Below, piece by piece: positions 21,781 through 38,066 of a DNA stretch of 64,000 bases. The stretch's first letter is position 1. Each line of letters opens with the position of its first letter. The DNA comes from Melastoma dodecandrum (Eukaryota; Streptophyta; Magnoliopsida; Myrtales; Melastomataceae), in assembly GCA_029817715.1 (NCBI GenBank), contig JARUPY010000089.1:1302001-1366000 (forward strand). Reading direction: 5' to 3'. A program made the position numbers and the translations under genes. A model generated the notes under the pieces. The model did not search any database and was not told the origin of the DNA. It saw nothing but the letters and a program-made list of their open reading frames with translations.

Positions 21781-23775
21781 GGGCTTCATAGGCCCAATTT
21801 CAGTAAAAACCCATCACGATGATTCATTGGGCTCAGTTATTGTATTTTGGGCCATTAAAGGAATTCGTCTAAACTCAGTCCACCACGTTTTTCATGAACA
21901 ATCTCGTGTTGACAGCCTTGAAACTACACGTAAATTCCCCAACCCTTTCTTTTATACACGAGTCTTTGTGCAATGAAGTTCTCCGGAAACAATACAAGGT
22001 AAAGCAAGCCTCACTTGTTAAAACCTCAAGAGGAATTCAGAAAGAAACTTCTCTCCTTTGTTTTTTTTTTCCCTCTCTACAACGACCAAAAGAGGGGGCA
22101 ACGAAGGTTTCTGGTTATATAATTCATTGTGGGGTTGGGTGGGGGGGGAGTAATCCTTAGGAAAAAAGTGATTGTCATCACGTCTACTTTTTGTCCACGT
22201 TTGATATCTTAATATAAAAATTCGAGTATAGATGAAATTTCCCAGCACCGACCATTCCTATAAACACAACAGACGAAAAGGAAAGAAGTAAGAAAAAGGG
22301 AGGAAATCATATCTTTCCTCATCATCATCATCATCCTCTCACTGCATTGTTTAGTTTAGTGAGTGTCATTATGGACATTAATAGAACCCACTCGCACTAC
22401 CCATGATATGTATGATATGACCACTAATCTATTGATTAAGGAACATATGGTGGTGGAGCAAACTTGTTTGGTCATGACTACACCAAAAGTTGGGGTGGAG
22501 TTTCTTAAACTGAGAAAGAAAGATGAAGGGGGATGAGGTGAGAATGTTATTAAGTGCCCCAATTATATGAGGCTGGATCCAAAAATTGTCCCGATTAAAC
22601 AAATCAGGGTAAAGTACGACTCAATAATCAAATGCCATAAGTGGGAGTGGGGAGTGAGTGCCCTTAGTTATTTGGCCCATCAACTTATTACCAAATTTAT
22701 TTATTACCCCAATTACTAGTCTAATCTGATGCAGACCATTCCATCCTCCCTCGGCGTTTTAGTACACAAAAAGGTAAGTAGCAAAGCAAGCAATTTGACT
22801 TTTATTTTGTGGATAAGGCTGTGTCGAGAGTAGATTGCAATGGGGTTTCTGATGTAAAACGACTCATAATTTTAACAATGTGGATATCAATCAAGCATGC
22901 AAGTAATTTAGATGATGTTTCTCTTCTCAAGAGGAGGGTGAGACCCCGCCCACCATGCCAACACTACCTTTTCGGCCCCCAAATAAAAGGGACTTTTTCC
23001 CCCATCAAGACAGGGGAGAAAGGGAGGGAGGGAGGGAGGAAAATCCCTCGTGCGTTTGGGAGAGGAGGACCTACCTGAGTGTGCTGATGATCCATCCTCA
23101 GGACAGGAGAGGAAGTAGTAGTGGAAAGAGACGAGAGGGACGACAGGACAAGACAACCAAAGACTATATATACTTTTTTCCCTCTTGTCAAACTCCCCCC
23201 ATCCCTGCCCGAACCCAAAAACTTTAAGCCACCCCAAAACCGGAAAATATTTCGATTTTTTTTTTTAACGCTGAATTTTTATTTTTTTGTTCGAATTAAT
23301 GAAATTATCCTTTCTGTTTTGTTGTTATTATATTACACATGGGTAAGGAGAGTATTCGGGCTTTTTAGGCCGCCTTGCCCACTAATAATAACCCCTTTTA
23401 AAATTAGGAAGATACTCTCCTCCCCCTCCCCCTCCCAAAAAGATGATAAAACATAAAACAAAAAAAAAGCAGGAATGCGTATGATTTTGATCATTGCGTT
23501 GCGTTTCCCTCCACCACGATCACTCATAATCACTTGATCCATTCCTCCGCCTGTCCATTCAATTCATGACATCGATCGTGAACATTCCCCCGCCCACCAC
23601 TCCAATAATAACCAAATGATCTCCGACACGACAGCAACAAAACAGTGTTTACAAAAGAGAGAGTTTGAGGAGGCATCATTCATTCATTTACTCTTGTTTG
23701 GCCTTCTCTCCTACGTCTAATTACTCTTTTAATCCCTAGCTTAGTCTAATTCTAATTACTTTTAAAAAAAGACTT
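21015..23775. other. Intergenic, low-complexity DNA
   Basis: 3' UTR of the NPH3 gene (about 21015-21300), then AT-rich DNA with an (AAT)n tract and poly-T, poly-G and GGGA runs. No gene is supported. Confidence 0.45.
21746..21779. repeat. (AAT)n microsatellite
   Basis: About eleven uninterrupted AAT units. Confidence 0.95.
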
Positions 23776-25355
23776 TTAGACTTCTCTCGGGTCAACGAAG
23801 ATGGAGAGTCCAGGTGGCGATTTCGTCCAATCCCCGACCGCCCCGTCACTATAGTCCTCCCCCAGCCTCTTCACGCACCAAAGGTCCTCCGGGCACGACA
23901 GCCTCTTCCAGTGCGGTATCCCCTCCCCTAGGGGGTCCCCCCTCGCCACCTCCGTCGCCACCACCTCGCACCCGTGCCTCCTCGCCAGGTTATGCGTCAC
24001 CCTGAACAGGGCACGCACCATCCCCGCCGCGTCCGGCCCCTCCCCACCGAGGCCATACACAAAGTGCCCCCCGAACGGACGGAATATCTCTGGAAACGAG
24101 GGGAGACCGAGGAACGGCAAGGCGCGGTCGAGCGCCCTCCCTGCACTCACGAGTGCCCGCACTAGCCTCGATGCACCCTTCACCTCGAGCCGGAACGAGT
24201 CCTTGCAGTTCCAGACGCTGAGCACGGCCCACGACTCGGGTGGGTCCGCGAGGAAGGACAAGTTTCCGTCCCACGACGGGGCGTATCCCCGGGGGACGGC
24301 GAGGAACGTCCCGAGAGAGAGGGGATTGGAGAGGACGGCGTCGATGTCGCGGGGGAAGAACTCGGTGGTAGAGAGCCACTCGCGGTACAGCAAGGAGGCT
24401 TCGGGCACGCGGAGGCGGATGACGGAGAGGCGGCGGGAGGGGATGCGGAGGTCGTGGGCGTGAACAGGGTTGACGAGGAGGGCGGGGGTGCGGAACTTGG
24501 AGTAGCCGCAGCGGCGGGTGAAGAGGGCGACGGAGGGGGCGTTGTCGTTCTCGGTGGCGATGTAGGAGTAGTCGGCGCCATTCTGGATGAGCCAAGTCTC
24601 CATCGCTCCCACGAGCCTCGAGGCAATTCCCTTCCTCCTGAGAGGTTGTCGTTTCCCCATTTATTACATTAACATTAAATATCGCAAACGCATAGACAAA
24701 GCAAAATCTGGAAAATGAATAGAAAAAACATTCGGACAGAACAGGACGAGGGAGCTTCCGAATGCCCCACTAACAGAAACAACAAAAACAGTAATGGTGG
24801 GACATAATCATGCGATTAACACGATAATGACGTGCTGTTCATTGTAAATGGCGAACTAAATGATGACGACGACGATAAAAATACCTGTGGTGAGGGGAAA
24901 CACGGAGCCCCAGGATGTATCCGACCTTAGTGTACACAGGGACGTGCCTAAGGAGGCCGTGGCCGTGCTTGCCTTGCCGAGAAAGCCGCTTGCCGCAGGT
25001 GACGGTCTTAACGCAACCTCGAACCATCCCCACTATCTCCCTCGCCTCCTCCCCGGCGCCGGTCTCAGTCTCCGCGACCTGTTTGATTCGAAGGGGAAGG
25101 TCGATCGTCGGTATAGAAAACGACAAGGGGAAAAAGAAAGGAACGAGCGAGTGAGAGGGGGAGAGGGGAGGGATGGATGACCAGCATGAGGAAGGAGGGG
25201 GAGTTACGGACGCGGCAGAGGGGGTCGCCGAGGAGGTCGGTGTAGAGGGAGAGCTTACCGCTGGGGCTGACCTCGCAATTCCTCTCGACCTCCTCGACGA
25301 GACGACGGTCAACGTCGTGGCGGTACTCCCTGATGGTGAGGGAAACAGGATCCAT
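23776..25355 (-). CDS. HLS1: HOOKLESS1-like GNAT acetyltransferase
   Basis: Exons (minus) are 25355-25182, 25078-24885 and 24637-23776, giving 409 residues with intact GT-AG junctions. The GNAT fold is N-terminal: MDPVSLTIREYRHDVD, KLSLYTDLLGDPLCR, EIVGMVRGCVKTV, LGLRVSPHHRRKGIASRLV (acetyl-CoA-binding RxxGxx type) and SYIATENDNAPSVALF. The plant-specific C-terminal half carries STTEFFPRDIDAVL, ESWAVLSVWNCKDSF and the very conserved end SDGAVGDWTKSPPG.SIFVDPRE. In Arabidopsis HLS1 controls apical-hook bending downstream of ethylene and gibberellin, via ARF2 and histone acetylation. Whether this is the HLS1 or the HLH1 orthologue cannot be told. The GC content of the last exon is high for the region. 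Confidence 0.93.
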
Positions 25356-28300
25356 GGGGAAGATATGATGATAGTAGTAGAGAGGAAGGAATTGGATGAT
25401 TTTAGGAAGGAAGGGAGGGGGGAAGTTCCACGAGAAATCCACAAGGAAGGATTCGGTGGTGGGTGGCAGGCACTGGCAACAACGGCACTCCCATGTCATC
25501 ATAATTTATGCATTACACATATATATATAACTCTACACTGAATAAAATTGAATAATTAAATAAACCTTTTATCTTCTTCTTCTTTTTATTTAAATTTAAA
25601 AAAAGAATTAAGACCCATTGGAATTCCCCTGCTAATAAATAGAGAGCTACGATCTGCTTTGTGAGTGGGGGAAGATGATTAATATTAATAAATAGAGGAA
25701 GAAGTGGAGGAGATTTTTTAAAGTGGGAATTGATTGATTTGAAGTTAATGAACTCACTCTTCTTCCTCTGCTTTCTGTTTTGTATATTAATATTTAGGAA
25801 AAAAGAAATGGCGGCTGTGCGGCTGCGCCTGTCCTGTTCATCTCATTAACTCCTTTCCATCCCTCCCCCCGCCCCCACACTCACTTTCTCGCCATAATTA
25901 ATTATATATTATATATTGATCACCACCCATTATCACGCCATTCAATATCCATTTGCTGATAATTGTTCGCATTCCCAAATAACTTTCGAAGAATTTGATT
26001 TATCAAAGTTTCTCAATTCTTTTAGATTAATTTAAAAAATTACCAATATTAGATCCTGAAAAGGAAGTTCATAATTCTTGCTCCAATTTAAGTGATTCAT
26101 TATCCATGTCCACCTCATTCATCGTTGATCAATCTTAATATACGTGTGTAAACATATTGTATGGTTAAATTTTAAAAAAGGAAGCGTAAAAAACTATTTT
26201 AATTTTCAAAATACTCAAACTATGGCTCATATCCCACTATGACAAATGATTTCATATGTCATAAAAACGCGGTTCAAGATCACAGTACTCATATAGAAAT
26301 TGAACGGCGACACTACAGTTACGCGATATAGGCCACGACATAACACTAATTATGCGGTTCTAGAGCGCAGAACTACACCAATCATGCTATTCTGAATCGC
26401 GACACTACAGTTACGCGATTATAGACCGCGACGCTCCATTGACACTATAAAGAATTTGATTAATGTTTCCACTTTGAAGATCATGAACTCAACGTCTCCA
26501 TAAGTGTGCAGTCAAGACCGCGTTTTTATGGCAGGCGAAATCATTCTCCGTAAAATCGCGGTCGAGACCATGTTTCTACATAAAATTACAAATGTCGTGA
26601 TCGCAAACTTGCATAAATATATTTTAAAGCCGATCGTATTTTCGTATAAAGCTTCGTACTTCTTCGTCCCCATCTCTGAACCGTAGGATCGATGGCGACA
26701 CTCTTATCCTTAAAAAAGAAATGGATAGTGGGTCGCAACCACCTATCGAAAACTAAAGCGTTGGACAACGTAATAAACGACAGATAGTTACTCCAATTAA
26801 TGGCACCATCAATTTGCCCACTTGTATGATGCACACGACATATATGTACGCAATGGACATCGTCAGTTCCTGCTCTTACAAAAAGAGTTCATCGAATTCG
26901 TCCCCATCCTTTTTGCGCGCACCAGGCTTCTTGTTCCGCGGCGGCAACAGGAAACGCAGACTCCATCACCAGCATGCACCGTCGTGATCGCCCGTGGACG
27001 ACTTTAGACTCACCGCGTATTATGGCAAAACCAAAGAGAGATGTGACGGGAATGAGAGATGTCGGAACCACCCTCCAAAACAGAAGAAGAAACTTTCATT
27101 TCCCAATCATTGCCGATGCCATTACAAAAACTACGAGACCTTCTTTTTTTTTTTGTTTTTTGCACCAATGGATGAGATTAGTTTTCGGTGTGCAACGGGG
27201 ACAAGTCGTGCGTCGAGCAGGGGCGGGATTTCGAGCACTAACGTCGATTCGAGGGGGGTGGGGGTCGTCCACGAACTTTTGGCGGCAGCCTTGCATTAAT
27301 GAAGAGGTCGATTTTAACTGAGTAGGCGACCACCACTACTACTACTACTGCGATGGTGTCCTCCTCAGTTTACGTCGCGATCAGGATAGGAATCACACAC
27401 TACCTAAAAGGAAGGGACAAAGTCATACTGTGAAAATTGCGTTTGGCATCGTGTCGATGCTTTATGATGATTGGATCAATTGTTAAATAAAAGTAGGGAT
27501 TCCATATGGCAATTTGATAATTATTCGCCCTTTTTGTTTGGAACTATTTACATTTAAAAAAAAAAATTATGAGTATAAAAAGGAAGGGGGTTTTGATTTT
27601 TGATATAGACAAGAGGATAAGAATAAATATACATGTAATCTTTGGTTGTGGTTGTGGTTCTGTTAAAGTTTAAATATTTGAAAGTATAATTCATTACCAG
27701 ACAAGGAGACAAGAAAAGGAGAATTTATAGAATTAAAAAAGCAAAAGGTTTGGATGATCTCGTCCTTCTTTTTTTTTCATGTCATTGACCTTATTCTTCT
27801 ACCTACTAAATAAATAAATGAATGAATTTTATTTTTTATTTTTTAAAAAGAGAAGAAGGGAAAACGCCCCTCCTCCTCCTCGTCCAGAGACAAAAACAAG
27901 AAGGAAAGAAAACACTCATTTTATCTATGTAAAATCCCCCCCCCCCCATGTGATTAATTCTCATGAAATGACTTATCGGGTGGTTTAGCCCATCACATCA
28001 CTTACTGTTCAATTGAATTGCTGCACCCTTTTCTAGGGGCCTCCCCCTCCTCTTCTTATGTGCATGGCTGGGTTTCCCCTATACAAAACCCTAAACCCTC
28101 TACAAAAGCTAAGCCAACAACATATTTTAGCCATGCGAATGCATACAAAAACTATAGCCATATTTTTTCATACATTTCCATTTTCATAAAATTAATTTTT
28201 AAACCAGGGAATTTTAAAAGTAGGGGCTGTGTTAAACATTTACTTCTGGGTATGTAATGTACATAGACTAGGCTTGTTGTAGCAAAAAGAGAGAAGCAGT

Positions 28301-28675
28301 GCTCCAACTTAAAGCACAGAGAGCCAGTGTTTTTCTTACCCATGAAACGGCAACCCACTCGAACGGAACAACAATACCACAGCAGCACCGGCAGAGAGTT
28401 GAGAAACCAAAACCAATAACACAACACATCACAAAAAGCATCCCACGAAGTGAAACAAGGATATTGCATGCCATAATCCCCCCCCCCTCCCCCAAGTTTC
28501 GATGCAACGACTTCCTCATCGGCTAACTAAGGGTACATACCGCTGGACAGACGTCGTGGTGAAGTTTGAATGATTCGACGAGCACTGCAACTGGCGGCAT
28601 CTTCTTCTGCCCGGGGAGCAGCCACCACAAACGGGGATCCGGATCATCTTTGACAATGTGACTGGCATAATATTC
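25356..28675. other. Gene-poor AT-rich interval
   Basis: 3.3 kb with no supported coding sequence. It contains a foldback element at about 26.25-26.55 kb (listed separately), several poly-A and poly-T runs, a C9-10 run near 27940, and the probable 3' UTR of the CK2 gene at its right end. Confidence 0.45.
26245..26545. mobile_element. Foldback element with ~30-bp inverted ends (element D)
   Basis: Left end 26245-26274 begins AATGATTTC and contains CATAAAAACGCGGT. The right end, 26517-26545, is its inverse with few mismatches. Inside, CGACACTACAGTTACGCGAT occurs twice, 92 bp apart (26308-26327 and 26400-26419). There is no coding capacity, consistent with a non-autonomous DNA element. No target-site duplication was recognised. 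Confidence 0.6.
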
Positions 28676-32955
<4,280 letters not shown>

Positions 32956-33743
32956 CCAAAGGACAACGTCACCGTCATCATCACCGTCACCATCGTCAAC
33001 TACATTTCCCCCAAATTCCTCCTCTCCCTCCCTCTTTCTTTTTTGCTCCGTCCCCACCCACCCCTTGCTTTTTTAAAAAATAATATTAGTATAAATAGGG
33101 AGAGCTTATTTTCCTTTTTCTAAAAAATTGCTTTTTTTTTTTGGTGAATAGAGGGTAGCCTTAGCCCAATAATCCTTTTCAACTCGGGCCAATTTAGATA
33201 ACTAAGCCCAAGCCCAATTATTCAACGGCCAGGCCCAAAGATAAACCCAACCATCTAATCTAATTTTTGGGCAATCATTGCGCTGGGGGGCACCGACAAA
33301 AGCGATGGTATTAGTGAGTTGGACCGCTGCTTAACATTAATAAAATCTAAAAGAGGGAGGGGCAGTGAAAGTACGAGAATGTCCTGACCTTCCTTGAGGG
33401 GGTAGACATTCTCTGCGGCCAAAAGGTGAGGAGTTAAAGGGGAGAAAAAGAGGAAAAGAGAAAGGGCGAGGGGAACAAACACGTTCACCTTCATCATGTT
33501 CATGTTTGTTGGTTAAAGAATTTTTGGAAGGGAGCGGGGGGTTCCTAAATACAGAGCTGACGAGAATGGGAATTACAAAAAATGATTATGATTGCATGCA
33601 TGTTACAGAAAGAGAATCGATTAAACTTGACAATTACATAACACACATTCATTCCTTCCACCTGAAACACGTCTCCTACCGAATACAAACAAACACGACC
33701 CGCCCCCCCCCCCAACAGGTCATGAGCCATAACCGCCGCCGCG
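32956..33743. promoter_or_regulatory. Divergent promoter region, CK2 alpha and formin, with site II cluster
   Basis: Four TGGGCY elements on the CK2 strand (plus-strand AGCCCA at 33163-33168, 33205-33210 and 33211-33216; GGCCCA at 33232-33237) lie about 210-280 bp upstream of the CK2 start codon. Such site II clusters bind TCP factors and are typical of nuclear genes for ribosomal and organellar proteins. Effect on the formin side is unknown. Confidence 0.6.
33255..33503 (-). other. Possible small secreted-protein ORF
   Basis: An 82-codon frame starts MNMMKVNVFVPLALSLFLFF, a good signal-peptide shape ending near HLLAAEN, followed by VYPLKEGQD. The remainder is low-complexity with no cysteine pattern. 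A possible donor (AAG/GTCAGG) follows the signal region, so this could be a first exon, but no partner exon was seen. It overlaps the CK2/formin promoter. It may be chance. Confidence 0.2.
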
Positions 33744-36700
33744 ATGACTCTTCCTCTTCCTCTTCCTCGTCGTCCTCCTCCTCCTCCTCCTCAATCATTC
33801 CTACGAGTAGTGGTATTCCTACTACTACTACTCCCCACTTCTCCTCTAGCCGCTCAACCATCTCCCACTCCCTCCCTCCGCCGCCTCCTACACCAGCCCC
33901 TCTTCCCCGCCACCTCCTCCCCACCCCCTCCCTTGCCTCCCTCCCCCTCCGACGACGAGCCTTTCCTCCCCCAAGTCCCCTCCTCCTCCGCCTCTTCTCC
34001 CTCTCTCCCCTCCAATGCCTCCTCCTCCTCCGTCCCCTTCCCCACCCCCTCCTCTCAGTCCCAAACATCCTCCTCCCCCGTTCCCACCAAGAAGGTCGCT
34101 ATCGCCGTCTCCGTCGCCCTCGTCACCCTCGGCATGCTCTCTGCCCTCGCCTTCTTCCTCTACCGCCACCGCCACCACTCCGATTCAAGGAAGCTCGTCC
34201 CCCCGCCCCTGCCCAGGGGTTTTCCCCCCGACGATCGCCACCCAGGCGCCCCTCCTCAGCCGCCCAACTTCCTCCACCTCGGGACCGTTGAGCCCTCCAC
34301 GGGTTGGAATTCCAACTCGTTGAAGGGATCACCGTACAGGAAGCTCAACTCCGGGAAGCGGATGGATTTCGGGAGGTACCGTCCGAGCCCCGAGTTGATG
34401 CCTCTACCCCCGTTGGAACAGCCGCTGCCTTCGGATTCGGTCGTCGAGATGATGTCCTCCTCGGAGGACGAAGTTGAGGTCGCCGGCCGGGGAATAGAGA
34501 CGGCGTTTCACACGCCTCTGGGGTCGTCGTCGATGGTTAGTAACGACGGCAATTATTACACGCCAGCCTCACGGTGGAGTGTCGAGAATATCACCAGGAG
34601 CGATGGGAGCAATAGCAATTGCAGCGACAAAAGCAATACCAGCAGCAATGGAAATGGAAATGCCAACCATGTTGCGGTTCCACATTCCAAGAGGACTTCC
34701 CCGAGATCACAGCCTTCTGGCAGTTCGCCAGAGATGAAGCATGTCATCATTCCCCCGATAAAGCAAGAGGTCGGGCCTCAGAATCCCCGGCCGAGGTTTT
34801 CTGCGCCCCCGTCGCCCCCAAATTTAGCCCTCCTTCAGTCCATAAGCAGCTCATCACCAAAAACGGCCAAAGTAACTCCTCCTCCGCCACCGCCCCCACC
34901 CCCACCACCCCCTCCGCTGCCTCCTCCTCCTCCACCAATGCCAAGGCCTGTACAGCGGACTGTAGCTGTGCCTGCACCGAAGAGGAAGGAGATTCCTTCG
35001 GAAAACAGAGGGACCATTGCTTTTCGAGAAGGGAATGGATGGAAATATCAGAGTACTAGTGTGTCTACAGAAGATGACAGATTTAGTAATCGGGTTAAAG
35101 GAGCTGAGGAGAATGATAACACAGTCCGCAGTAGTTCAGCGGAGAGGCCTAATCCGGAAGAAAAGGACGATGGCCGCCCAAAACTGAAGCCTCTTCACTG
35201 GGATAAAGTAAAGGCTACCTCCAATAGAGCGACGGTCTGGGATCAGATCAGATCGAGTTCATTCCAGTAAGTTTCTACTTCTGCTCAAATCAGGGCGGGG
35301 GTGTCATCTCAAACTGGTAATCAATCTGACTGTCTTGTTGTTCTCTGCAGAGTGAACGAAAACATGATGGAGACTCTGTTCGGCTTCAACCCAAATAATA
35401 CAGTCCCAAAGGAACAAACCAGGAGATCAGGTTTGGCTACGTTGGAGCAGGAGAATAAAGTTCTAGATCCAAAGAAGTCGCAGAATATAGCTATACTTTT
35501 GAGAGCATTGAATGTGACGGGGGATGAGGTCTCAGAAGCTCTCCTAGATGGTACAGCTCTATTCTTCTTTTGTGTCTGTTATGCAGGGATATATACAATG
35601 CCATGTGAGATTTTTATGCCTTTCGTTAGAACATTCTGCTACCTCATTGGAAATTCTTTCAGCCGCCATATTAGGATAGACGGCCTTCGATTTTGCATAG
35701 ACGGCCATATCTCGGAGGTATTTTGATTGTTGAAGCAGACAATCCAGCTAAGAATGATCTTTTTCACCAGAATATATAGCAGCATCTGCAAATTGAGCAG
35801 AAATGAGCCTCTTTAAATGTCTATTCGCCTATTTCTACTGTGTGGCGTTTTTGGAAATGGAACTCTGTTAATGGGTGATCATATGCTTGATCGAAATGAT
35901 TTGTCATTTTTCTGCTGGGGAATACACATGAAATGCTCAGAAATAATTTTGTTGTATATAAAGAAATTCACAATTGCAAATTCTCTGTTGACAGGAAACT
36001 GATTTGATTTCCTTTTTAGGTTCATGTACGACATATACTGCATGCCAATGGTTCCTATTGGTTAACATAGTTTTATTTGTGTCACTGGGAGTTTATTTTG
36101 AGTGCTGATGTCGACTAGTATAACACAGATATCTTTGCTCATGCTTTATTCATTTTGACCTGCAATTGGATGCTGACAGGCAATCCTGAGGGGTTGGGTG
36201 CTGAGCTTCTTGAAACTCTAGTAAAAATGGCTCCAACGAAGGAAGAGGAGATCAGACTTCGAGATTACAGTGGTGATGTCTCAAAGCTAGGATCAGCTGA
36301 AAGGTTTCTAAAGGCGATCCTAGACGTACCATTTGCATTCAAACGAGTAGAAGCAATGCTGTATAGAGCCAATTTTGATGCGGAAGTGAATTACCTCAGG
36401 AAGTCATTCCAAACATTAGAGGTAATCTATATCAACTGAATCAATATTGCAGAATCCTATTCCCTGAATCCAAATTACTGTTCTCGCTGTAGTTCTGATG
36501 AATTTTTTCATCTGATTTTGCAATATTACAGGCGGCAAGCGAAGAGCTGAGGAACAGTCGCCTATTTCTTAAGCTTCTTGAAGCAGTACTTAGGACAGGA
36601 AACCGGATGAATGTCGGAACAACTCGTGGGGATGCCAGAGCATTCAAACTGGATACACTGCTCAAACTAGTAGACATAAAGGGAACAGATGGAAAAATCA

Positions 36701-37311
36701 CCCTTCTCCACTTCGTGGTTCAGGAAATCATCAGATCAGAGGGTCAAGATGCAAATCAAGTAAAGGATCATCTTGCTGCTCTGAGCGAGGACAATTTCAG
36801 AAAGCAAGGGTTGAAAGTTGTATCTGGGTTGAGCAGAGACCTCGTGAGTGTGAAGAAGGCAGCCGGAATGGATTCAGATGTGCTGAGTAGCTACCTGTCT
36901 AAGCTTGAAATGGGACTCGAGAAGGTCAGACAGGTGCTGCAGTATCAAAGGCCCGATATGCAGGGTAGATTCTTTGACTCGATTAAGGTGTTTCTCAGAG
37001 AGGCCGAGGAGGAAATCATTAGGATCAAAGACGATGAGAAGAAGGCACTATCCCATGTGAAGGAAGTCACTGAGTATTTTCATGGGGACACCGCCAGAGA
37101 AGAAGCTCACCCGTTGAGAATCTTTCTAATAGTGAGAGATTTCCTCTCAAACTTGGACCACGTGTGCAAGGATGTCGGGAGAATGCAGGATCGGACAATG
37201 GTGGGTGCAGCAAGGTCCTTCCGCATATCGACCACTGCCCCAATGCCTGTCCTGAAAAGACACAATCGCAGAGACACAGGAAGGTCGGATGAAGAGAGCT
37301 CGTTCCCATGA
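33744..37311 (+). CDS. Group I formin (FH1-FH2 actin nucleator)
   Basis: Exons are 33744-35266, 35351-35550, 36180-36421 and 36532-37311; 914 residues. The signal peptide is at about 17-37 ([19 protein letters not shown]). A proline/serine-rich extracellular segment, one transmembrane helix (about 117-140, [20 protein letters not shown]) and a cytosolic linker with [12 protein letters not shown] follow. The FH1 domain has a run of 13 or so prolines (about 379-398). The FH2 domain starts at about 475 ([10 protein letters not shown]), with [30 protein letters not shown] and [13 protein letters not shown]. This is the class I layout: the protein nucleates and bundles actin at the plasma membrane while touching the cell wall. 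An upstream ATG at 33722 is in another frame and short. The exact AtFH number is not assigned. Confidence 0.93.
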
Positions 37312-38066
37312 AACTCCCACAAATTTTAAGACCATGTCAGCAGAACAAGTGGCGGAATTCACACATCTTCTCATTGATAAAGGAGGAGGATACATTTCTC
37401 GGGGGAAATTTCGCCATTTGAAGACGAACCTTGATTCGACATGGAAAGTTCACAGATCCCAAGTCAATTCAGTCATGGGAATACCAACCAGGATGGATTT
37501 ATGCATCATCGATCTTGTTATATACATACAGGAAAGGAACTGCAACACAAGGTATAGTCTGGTTACTTACAGACAGGAAGGCTTAGTCATTTTTTCTTCC
37601 AGATTATATACTACTCGATACACCCCCAGCCTTCTATATACAGTCCCTTCATCAGGAAAGATTAACTATACATATCTGAAAGATATTTTTACTGAGGCTG
37701 CTTTTGGTTAAGACTAGTATATGTTCTACGAGAATATCAACGAAATCGATTCGGCCATTCATCTTTCTGTTATCTATCTAGCTGGTAATGTTAAGGATGT
37801 CATTTTTCAGCAGCTGTTCTGTAGCCCCACCTTAGAAAAAGAATCCAACGAATGTGACATCCTTACAGTCCCTACCAAAGAAAAAGTAGCCAACTTTGTT
37901 AAGGATGTCATGTCTTCATAAATGTTGTTCTTAATACAAAAAAAATGCAGTCCTCTCTGTACTAATTACTCAGATCACACCTCACAATTATGCCCCTGTT
38001 ACCGAACTTTTACGAAGGAAAATGTGGCCGCAGTACGGGTAGGGATGGCTCAATTCTGGAAATTCT
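37312..38066. other. Convergent 3' region, formin and calcium pump
   Basis: AT-rich sequence, expected to hold both 3' UTRs. No further gene seen. Confidence 0.5.

Noticed and set aside
22908..23237. 109-codon minus-strand frame between NPH3 and HLS1-like genes
   Set aside because: Proline/serine/glycine-rich from GGGA repeats; no start context or family.
23990..24626. Long proline/arginine-rich frames on both strands
   Set aside because: Out-of-frame shadows of the GC-rich HLS1-like exon; no family resemblance.
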